Of a stretch of 64,000 bases of DNA, positions 55,931 through 64,000 are shown one piece after another. The stretch is from Bryopsis sp. KO-2023. Its lineage: Eukaryota; Chlorophyta; Ulvophyceae; Bryopsidales; Bryopsidaceae. The notes under the pieces were generated by a model that was not told where the DNA came from, did no database searches, and saw nothing but the letters and a program-made list of their open reading frames with translations. Within the stretch, counting starts at the first letter, position 1. Each line of letters opens with the position of its first letter. A program made the translations under genes and the position numbers. Where the stretch lies: contig BSYQ01000004.1 in assembly GCA_030272585.1 (NCBI GenBank), forward strand, positions 806,001-870,000. The letters are read 5' to 3'.

Positions 55931-56454
55931 ATTTGAAACGACGCCCATATCTTAGAAATCTTAAGAATCTTGGGAATCTGTTTACACTTGAGAAGGCCGG
56001 TGGGGGTGTACACCTATATCGCTTGGAGTTCCATTGTTTGTTTTTTTAATCTGTATGTCCCTTTTTCTTCATGGGGGGTTGGGATCCTGGCCAGGATGGT
56101 GGAGTCTTCATTCTCTTCCTTTGTTATATTTTGGGTCGGTTTTTCTGAGGTTCTTTTGTGACACAGTTTTCAAAAGGTTTATCGTGTCGTTTGCGGTAAT
56201 TTTACAGTGGTGAAAAGTACAAAGGCTGTCACATCGAACAGCGAACATCCCTGCATTCCCCTGTCTCCGAATTACCATAAAATATTCTCCAACAAGTATG
56301 GAAAAGCCCATACGAAATTTGAAGTTGCACAGCAACACCACTGACTGTGTCATTCCATTAATCATTGATAACACTCCTCTCGACTGGACCTCCCTCCGAT
56401 TTGTGCCGTGTAAATAGGAAAAACTGATACTTGGAGGGAGGGCGAAAAGTGAGG

Positions 56455-59208
56455 ATGCCTGTTCGCCTGCTGGTTTTTTCGTTGGCGGCGTTGATCATTG
56501 CACCCAAAGTGAACGGCGGTAGGATCGCTTAATTTAGCTCTTCGACAAGGAATTTCGTTCGCACTTTGGAAACTGTATTAGAACCGATACATTAGCAGGT
56601 TGTTGGTTGCCTGCTTGCAGGACCTTTGGGTGCTGCGATCGATCAGAAACGGCTGCCTGAGGTAACGCAGCGTCTGTAGGTTTCAACACCGGATTCATGT
56701 CGATTCATGTGAATGGCCTCGCGGTTGATTCGCTGAGAAGTTCTCGATAATTGACTTTCCATAGATCTACCTACAGAATGCGGGCAATGGCGGCGGCGTA
56801 TCACATATCGCAAGGACACTGTTGCAAGACGCAGAAGAGTTCTTTGTGGTGAGCGATAGCTGTTTCCACTATCACGTGAAAAGTAGAGTTTCTTTTCTCA
56901 GCGGAATACTGTGTGCCCAGGGGGGACATGACGCCCCTAAAGACAGGTTTCCGTATGCTTGCTCGCTGAGAATGGATGGCACCCGAGTGCATGGTTGCGG
57001 TGGAGCGCTGATCGGCACCAAATGGGTCCTCACTGCGGCGCATTGTGTGACCGGTTCGGAATCTGTTGGCGCCACACCCATTGTGTACGTGGGTGCCTAT
57101 GGAATCGAAGATCCTGCAAGCGCTGAGGTGAGCTCCCTGTGCTCTCGTCCTGTCGGTACTTGTGACAAAAAGTGCGGCCAACGAGGCATTTTTGAATTTG
57201 TGGAGTGCAGGTGATCAAGTCGGTGGATGTGTTCATTCACGAGGGCTGGACCGGGAATGTGGACGACGGCAATGATATCGCCTTGCTGTTGCTGGAAACG
57301 GAAGCAACAAAGACATATCTCAGACTACCCCACTCGACCCACGAGCCTGGAATCAGTCAAATTCTGATGGGGGTCGGATGGGGGAGGACTTCAAAACACG
57401 GATCTTTGCCGGCAGTCCTGCAGCTTGCCGATAAACTGGAATATGTTAGGAACAGCAATTGTCAAAATGTATGGAGCCAAGTCAAGGAGAGCATGCTGTG
57501 TGCTCATGCGAATTCCCAAGCACCATGCCAAGGTCTGGCTGATTTCAGTCAATTTTATTGGAGGCCTAATTTGAATTTCCTTAACTGAGATTCACTTCCC
57601 ATCTCTTCAGGTGATTCTGGAGGTCCTTTGGTGCTCCCTGACACGGAGGGAGGATTTGAAAACGGTGACTCAGGATTTGACATTCTGGTGGGTCTGGTAT
57701 CTTTTGGACCAGATGATTGCGGAGAGAGCGAAAAGGGAAAAATAAAGCCAGGGGTGTTCACGAGGATCAGTTTTTTCCGAGGATGGATTGATGAAAAGAT
57801 GGTGAGGATCTCAATCAACGAATGATGAATTTAGGTTTTCTGATGTTCTGACCTTATGTTGTCTCTGTTTTAATTTTGAAGGGCAAGGGCAGCACAGAAA
57901 GTGAAGGATTCGAGAGAGCAGCACCAGAACCTTCTGAATCACCTAGTGAGGGGGAGGCGGAAAAGGTGATATATGTGTGGATGTCTACTTCTCATTTTGT
58001 GGGACAATGATATAACCTATCGATGAAGCCATTGTCACAACCTCCCAGAAGATCTTGTGAGCAACCACTTATGGACCAAAAAAAGAGCTTTCGAACAGAA
58101 CAGCACTCTTTCCAGTTATATCATAACTATTTGAAAATAAAATCTCTGCCACGCATATTCTTGCATAGTAGATGTCACTCATTTTTTTTCATTGATTTGG
58201 TTCTGGATGCTCATGATCCACTAGATACTTTTTTCTTTCTTTTTTTCAACCCTCCACTTGTGGATGAATGTGATGGAGGAATTCATGGCTCTATGTGAGC
58301 TGGCACAGGATGAGGAGCCTTCTCCACCTTCCCCACCTGCTCCTCCTCCTCCTTCTCCGCCGCCGCCCCCAGCTGATAACAATAAAGCATCAGGAGGAAA
58401 TCCTCTCATATTTCTGAAAGCTGCTAAGGATGGTGACATTGAAGTTGTGAAACAGGAGGCGGAGAAAGGGGTCAATCTTGAAGCAAGAGGACTTGGTGGA
58501 AACACAGCTCTTCTGTATGCCGCCCAGAATGGTCATCCAGACATAATCCTTTTCTTGATCGAGAAAGGTGCGGATATTGAGGCTACTACTGACAGTGGTC
58601 ACAATGCGCTCGATTGGGGAGGATATTATGGGCACACCGAGGTCTTGCAAGTTCTGATTGATCAAGGAATGGACATTGATGAGAGCAGTGGTGGGGCAAC
58701 TCCTCTGCATTCAGCAGCGGAAGGTGGTCATGTGAATACTGTACAGTTCTTTCTGGACAATGGAGCTGAGATCGATGCACAGCATTCAGAAACTGGAGCA
58801 ACGCCCCTCGTCTTCGCTGGAGAGGAAGGGAAACTGGCTGTGGTGGAAGAGCTCATCTCCAGAGGGGCAGATGTAAACGCAAAAACTAACAAAGGAAAAA
58901 CAGTGCTCATGATGGTCGCAAGGAGCAGCGAAAAAGCCGAGATTATGTTTGCACTGATTGATGCTGGTGCTGAGATCAATGCACAAGATCCTGCTGGAAA
59001 TACTGCTCTGCTTTATGCAACCTATTTTGGACGAAAAGCAAACGTGGAGGCCCTATTGAGCCGAGAAGCTGACACAACAGCTGTAAATGAACAAGGATCC
59101 ACACCCAGAGACGAAGTGTGTCATTGTCTCCTGTTGGAAGATAAAACCTTATGTGATATTAATCAGTGTGAAAATGCGATCGATGAGATCCATGCCCTTT
59201 TTGACTAG
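56455..59208 (+). CDS. Secreted S1 serine protease-ankyrin repeat fusion, copy 1 (8 exons, ~626 aa)
   Basis: Exons 56455-56518, 56621-56661, 56777-56848, 56921-57127, 57211-57532, 57611-57801, 57882-57965, 58309-59208; all GT..AG, all phases agree. Signal peptide MPVRLLVFSLAALIIAPKVN, then a propeptide of about 35 residues. The chymotrypsin-fold domain shows GGHDAPKDRFPYACSL, GCGGALIGTKWVLTAAHC (catalytic His), GNDIALLLL (catalytic Asp), CQGDSGGP (catalytic Ser) and IKPGVFTRISFFRGWI. The triad is complete. The residue six before the Ser is Ala, not Asp, so tryptic specificity is not expected. A Ser/Glu/Pro linker and a Pro-rich stretch lead to about seven ankyrin repeats (NTALLYAAQNGHPDIILFLI, ATPLHSAAEGGHVNTVQFFL). 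The end is a four-cysteine cap (CHC..C..C). The single transcript is inferred from phase, no stop or start between the domains, and the same layout in copy 2. Confidence 0.85.
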
Positions 59209-60307
59209 AAACACTTCCTTGGACCGGATCTGGGTGGGCAGCGGCGTGAATTACTTAAGTGGTTCGTTATGGTTTTCTTCCTTTTTGAGAAGGCGATTTA
59301 CTCGTTGATTAAAAGATTTGTTTTTTTTTTGTTTTTATTTTGTTTTTTTTTGGGGGGGGGGTAGGTGGGGTCTTGAGGTCTGAGCAACAGTTGCTCAGGT
59401 TTTGTTCTGTAGATATGCCAAGAAATTATGTTTCATTGGCGCAAAACCATACATCGGGTTTCACACGATATGTGTTCATCCTTGTTTGTAGGGGCGGTTT
59501 TTTTTGTTCCAACCGGTGAAGCGGGAAAACCTGGCTGTGTAAAAAAAAAGAAGAGAATTCTTGATGACTGGACACGAGTTCCTTGTCAATCACGGAAGTC
59601 TCCCACTCTCAGAAATAAGGGGCAACGATTCAAGAACGCTACTCCTTTTGAATGCTATTATCCAACCATCAACTCGATACAGTTAACATCGCTGTCTTTC
59701 TTCAATGAACCACTCAACCACACCACTATAGTTCATCCCATCTCAACCATAGTCCTGCACTATGGACTATATAGTCTCAAGCGTGATGCCTAGTGACTTA
59801 CCCTGGTTTTTAGGTCATGGTTGGGCCCCCAACCCTGAAAAACCCCAGATGGAACAAAAATCTCAAATCTTAAAACAAATATCTTATACTTCATATTTTT
59901 TTGCTCACATGTTATCATATATTTTTGTTCCAGTTTTTCTACACCTCCCAATTCCACAGAAGAGCAGAGGCGCACGGACACTTCAGTTAGAAAAATATGT
60001 GTGCTCATTTTTTCGGGGGAAAAAGGGCGGGGGGGCTGAACATACAACCCTTTCCAGATGCCGGAAACGTCCAAGACGATGGATGCAGAGTCACATAGTT
60101 CACACTTCCATCGATTCTGGAAGGACACTGGCGGAGCAGCTGTGGATCCACTTCTGGAGGTTATGGCAAAGTCGTGTTACTTATTTGTTTTTGAACTGTA
60201 CAACATCCCATCAATCATGATAACGTTCGTCCCTCGCGTCGGGCCGTGTGGGCTTTGAAGTATTGAATAAGAAAATCCTAAACTCAAAGGCAGGCCAAAG
60301 AGCAAAA
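59209..60307. other. Intergenic region between the two protease-ankyrin genes
   Basis: 3' UTR of copy 1, then from about 59,692 the upstream block shared with 63,598-64,000 (separate entry), then the copy 2 promoter. Short frames at 60.06-60.26 kb show no family match. Confidence 0.5.
59692..60090 (+). repeat. Upstream block of the tandem array, repeated at 63,598-64,000
   Basis: Both copies start CTGTCTTTCTTCAATGAACC and share long stretches (GACTATATAGTCTCAAGCGT, GGTTGGGCCCCCAACCCT, TTCCAGATGCCGGAAACGTC) with small indels. The offset, about 3.9 kb, is the length of the duplicated unit. The second block therefore marks the promoter of another gene copy starting just past the window, roughly 200 bases beyond the end. 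Confidence 0.85.
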
Positions 60308-62874
60308 ATGCTTTTCTCGCTGCTGGTTTTGTGTTTTGCGGGGCTGAGCATCGCACCTCAAGTGAATGGCGGTAGGATCGCTCATCCAAGCGTTCGCACT
60401 TTCCAATCGACGATCGTGAGGAGGTTGTTGGGTGCTGCGATCAATCGAGGACGGCTGGCTCAGGTGACAAAGAGTCTGTAGGGAGAACACCCAATTCATG
60501 TCGATTCGTGTGAATGGCCTGACCTCGAGAAAGGCTCTCGACTGGAATTTATCTTCCAAGGATCTGCCTACAGGATGCGGGCGACGGCGGCGGCGAATCA
60601 TACATTGCAAGGGCACTGTTGCAGGATTTTTACGCGGAAGAGTCCTCTGTGGTGAGCGCTAACTCTTCAATGGGTTGTCGTGTGAAATGAATCGTTCCTT
60701 TTCTCAGCGGATATGATGCACGTGCGCAGGGGAGACAAGACGCTCCTGAAGGCAGGTTTCCGTATGCATGCTCGCTGAGAATGGATGGCTCCCGAGTGCA
60801 TGGCTGCGGTGGAGCGTTGATCGGGACCAGATGGGTGCTGACTACGGCACATTGTGTGTCGGGCGCAGAATCTGTCGGTGCTACACCCATTGTGTACGTG
60901 GGTGCCTATGGAATCGAAGATCCTGCAAGCGCTGAGGTGAACTCCCTGTGCTCTCGTCCTGTCGGTACTCGTCGCAAAAAGTGCGGCCAACGAGGTAATT
61001 TTCAATTTGTGGAGTGCAGGTGATCAAGTCGGTGAATGTGTTCATCCACGAGGGCTGGACCGGCAATGTGGACGATGGCAATGATATCGCCTTGCTGTTG
61101 CTGGAAACGGAAGCAACGAAGAGATTTGTCAGACTGCCCCACTCAACCCACGAGCTTGGAATCAGTCAAATCGTGATGGGGGTCGGATGGGGGAGGACTT
61201 CTAATTCAGGAACTCTTCCAGCAGTCCTTCAGCTTGCCGATAAACTGGAGTATGTCAGGAACAGCAATTGTCAAAATGTATGGAGCCAAGTCAAGGAGAG
61301 CATGCTGTGTGCCCATGCGAATTCCCAGGCACCATGCCAAGGTTTGGCTGATTCCAGTCAATTTTTGGAGCCCTAATTTAGATTCCTCGACTGAGATTCA
61401 CTTCCCATCTCTGCAGGTGATTCTGGAGGTCCCTTGGTGATCCCTGATACGGAGGGTGGATTTGAAAACGGTGACCCAGGATTTGATTTGCTGGTTGGAC
61501 TGATGGCTTTTGGACCAGATGATTGTGGAGAGAGTCAAAAAGGGAGAATAAAGCCAGGGGTGTTCACGAGGGTCAGTTTTTTCCGTGGATGGATTGATGA
61601 AAAGATGGTGAGGTTTTGCTTTTCAATCTCATTGTGGCCAACAAAAGACCAGTTGGTCGATCTTGAGGTTTGCTGATCTGCTGACCTTATGTTTCATTCT
61701 TTTTCTTTTAAAGAGCAAGGGCAGCACAGAAAGTGAAGTAGAGCCGGAAAAGGTGAATGTTACTTGGCTTCACATAAGTAGTGCATGTGTATTGAAGGCT
61801 TCTCCATGATCTATAAGATAACCTCTCAGAAGATCTTCCGAGGTTCTGGATACACAAAATGCACATCCATGTTCATCATGTCAATACAGGCCCTTCCAAA
61901 GAGGTCCACATTTCGATTTTGTCAGCCTTTACTTGTAAATCTATGGAAAAAGAGCCACTCAGGACTGTGCTGAGATGCTGTAGGAGCAGGAGGAGCCGGA
62001 GGAGCCATCTACAACCCCACCAACTCCTCCGCCCCCAGCTGATGATAATGATGCATCAGGAGGAAATTCTATCAAATTTCTGAAAGCTGCTGTAGATGGG
62101 GACATTGAAGTTGTGAAACAGGAGGTAGAGAATGGGGTTGATCTTGAAGCAAAAGGATCTTCTGGAGCAACAGCTCTTCTGTATGCTGCGCAGAATGGTC
62201 ATCCAGACATAATTCTTTTTTTAATCGAGAATGGTGCGGATATTGAGGCTACTACTGATGGTGGTCACAATGCGCTCGATTGGGGAGGATTTCATGGGCA
62301 CACCGAGGTCTTGCAAGTTTTGATTGATGAAGGAATGGACATTGATGAGAGCAGCAGTGGGGCAACTCCTCTTTACTCAGCGGCAGAAGGTGGTCAGTTG
62401 AACACTGTACAGTTCTTTCTGGACAATGGAGCTGAAATTGATGCCCCTTTTTCAAGAACTGGAGGAACGCCCCTTGCCATCGCTGGAGAGGAAGGGCATC
62501 TGGCTGTGGTTGAAGAGCTCATCTCCAGAGGGGCAGATGTAAATGCAAGGAATGATGACGGAAGTACAGTGCTCATCACGATCCCGAGGAACAGTGAAAG
62601 AGCCGAGGTTATCTTTGCACTGATTGATGCTGGTGCTGAGATCGATGCAACAGACCCCAATGGAAATACTGCTCTACACTATGCAACCTATTTTGGTCGA
62701 AAATCGAATGTTGAGGCCCTCTTGAGCCGAGAAGCTGACACAACAATTGTAAATAAGAAAGGAAACACGCCAAGAGATGAAGTGTGTCTTTGTTTTCTGG
62801 ATAAAGATAGCTCTTTTTGTGATTCTGAACAATGTGAAAATGGGGCTGATGAGATCCGTGGCCTCTTTGACTAG
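60308..62874 (+). CDS. Secreted S1 serine protease-ankyrin repeat fusion, copy 2 (7 exons, ~627 aa)
   Basis: Exons 60308-60463, 60574-60651, 60730-60936, 61020-61341, 61417-61607, 61714-61752, 61984-62874; phases agree. Signal peptide MLFSLLVLCFAGLSIAPQVN. The first exon runs through sequence that is the first intron in copy 1, adding an in-frame segment GRIAHPSVRTFQSTIVRR. Catalytic residues: LTTAHC, GNDIALLLL, CQGDSGGP. Ala again stands six residues before the Ser. The internal exons have the same lengths as in copy 1 (207, 322 and 191 nt). The linker exon is shorter (39 against 84 nt) and the Pro-rich stretch is TTPPTPPPPAD. Ankyrin repeats and the cysteine cap (CLC..C..C) are conserved. 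Substitutions are scattered in the propeptide and in the ankyrin variable positions, while catalytic motifs are kept. This suggests two functional, diverging paralogues. Extracellular or vacuolar localisation is inferred from the signal peptide. Confidence 0.85.
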
Positions 62875-63597
62875 AAATGCTTTCTTGACCTGGGTGGGCA
62901 GCTGAATCATTTGATCGTTCGAATTGCGGATAGGTGTTTGTTCCAACTTTGTTTTGTTTTTCAGTCATGAGGGTGTTTGTTTGTTTTTTGTGTTGGTTTT
63001 TTCTTTTTTCTTTTTTTTTTTTGCCCTGGGGGGGGCATACGAGGGCTTTGAGTTCGTAATCTGAGCTTCAGTTGCTCAGGGATTTTTGTCTGCAAGGGAT
63101 GCTGTGACAAAGACACATAAATTGACTGCAATTTTCAACGTGTAAAAATCTCGTGGTGGATTGATAAAGATTCACCAAGCAAGGTGTTCAGATTTGCATC
63201 CACTCCACAAATATTTTTTTACACGAGATGAGCTCTTTGTTGGTAGGGAAAACCTGGTGGTAAGAACTGAGATAAAAGAGAATTCTGGAAACGGAACCTT
63301 GTTAACAGTGGGGTCTTCAGCTTTCTCAAAAACAATAGGTAAAATATCGGCAGCTTTCCAAGCGCATTATGATCCATGTGCACTTACAATGCAATTGAAA
63401 GTTGAAAATTTCCACCCCCCAAAATTAAAAAACTATACGGGATGTTGGGCTGGGTGGTTACAGATATTGAGCTGGAGTTGCTTACTTTTCTTTTCACAGG
63501 GGCAGACAAATTTCGGGTAGCTCGTTTTCTTTTTGAATTGCAAGAGACATCGTCGGTATCTTCTTTCTATTTGAGTTCATTTGTTTTTTGGGATGAT
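62875..63597. other. 3' flank of copy 2
   Basis: Begins with the shared CTGGGTGGGCAGC motif and a T-rich block with a G run; no gene seen before the next upstream block. Confidence 0.5.
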
Positions 63598-64000
63598 CTG
63601 TCTTTCTTCAATGAACCACTCAACCACACCACTAGTTCATCCCATCTCAACCATAGTCCTGCACTATGGACTATATAGTCTCAAGCGTGATGCCTAGTGT
63701 CTTACCTTGGTTTTCAGGTCTTGGTTGGGCCCCCAACCCTCAAAAACCCCCCAAATGGAACAAAAATCTCAAATCTTAAAACAAATATCTTATACTTCAT
63801 ATTTTTTTGCTCACATGTTATCATATATTTTTGTTCCAGCTTTGTTCACCTCGAGGTGAATTGGGAGCTCCCAATTCCACAGAAGAGCAGAGGCGCAGAG
63901 GCTCAGGGGCACTTGACTTTAAAACATATATGAAAATATATAGGAAAGAAGAACTGAACATACAACCCTTTCCAGATGCCGGAAACGTCCGAGACGATGG
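63598..64000 (+). promoter_or_regulatory. Upstream region of a further protease-ankyrin copy, cut by the window edge
   Basis: Aligns with 59,692-60,090, which precedes copy 2 by about 220 bases. The start codon would fall outside the window. Confidence 0.65.

Noticed and set aside
60058..60258. ORF upstream of protease copy 2, considered as an extra first exon, and its minus-strand counterpart
   Set aside because: A signal peptide starts independently at 60,308, as in copy 1. The upstream block is shared as flanking sequence and shows no domain on either strand.

Overview
This is nuclear DNA of a photosynthetic eukaryote. Genes are split by spliceosomal introns with GT/AG borders, often T-rich. 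Two genes look like nuclear-encoded plastid proteins, and the window carries three classes of transposable element. A green-lineage (streptophyte or chlorophyte) alga is my best guess; the sequence does not fix the genus.

Bases 1-12,421 hold conserved housekeeping genes: CDC73/parafibromin (Paf1 complex, +), a DUF1997 protein with a transit-like N-terminus (-), a plastid-type membrane protein with two C-terminal EF-hands (+, head-to-head with the DUF1997 gene), and TRM6, the non-catalytic subunit of the tRNA m1A58 methyltransferase (+, ten exons). A three-exon Yippee gene (-) lies at 28.4-29.7 kb.

Between and around these are three genes for secreted glycine-rich proteins. Two (13.7 kb and 30.7 kb) are paralogues with the same three-exon structure and a cysteine-rich head before the glycine tract. 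The third (-, 19.96-23.69 kb) is a polyglycine protein with a lysine-rich tail. Its signal-peptide exon is split by a 2,819-bp CACTA-type DNA transposon with a perfect 3-bp target duplication. A hAT-type foldback MITE with an 8-bp duplication sits just upstream of it.

Bases 32,433-52,866 are a nested pair of Ty3/gypsy LTR retrotransposons. The outer element A (genes on -) has 1.39-kb LTRs, a gag-protease ORF, an RT-RNase H ORF, and a separate integrase ORF 1.6 kb away. It landed in a decayed copy of the ankyrin gene described next (5-bp duplication ACAGG). The inner element B (+) is a chromovirus of 9,605 bp with 389-bp LTRs that I read as identical. It sits inside the 5' LTR of A (5-bp duplication GCTAG). 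B carries an extra leader ORF and an extra 3' ORF with a RING-like cysteine/histidine pattern.

The right end (56.4-64 kb) is a tandem array of secreted chymotrypsin-fold (S1) serine proteases fused through a proline-rich linker to about seven ankyrin repeats. There are two apparently intact genes (626 and 627 aa by my splicing), one wrecked C-terminal remnant now split by element A, and the promoter of a further copy at the window edge. This protease-ankyrin fusion family is the strongest candidate here for an undescribed system. The linkage of several secreted-protein families with active transposons suggests a fast-evolving accessory region beside a conserved block.
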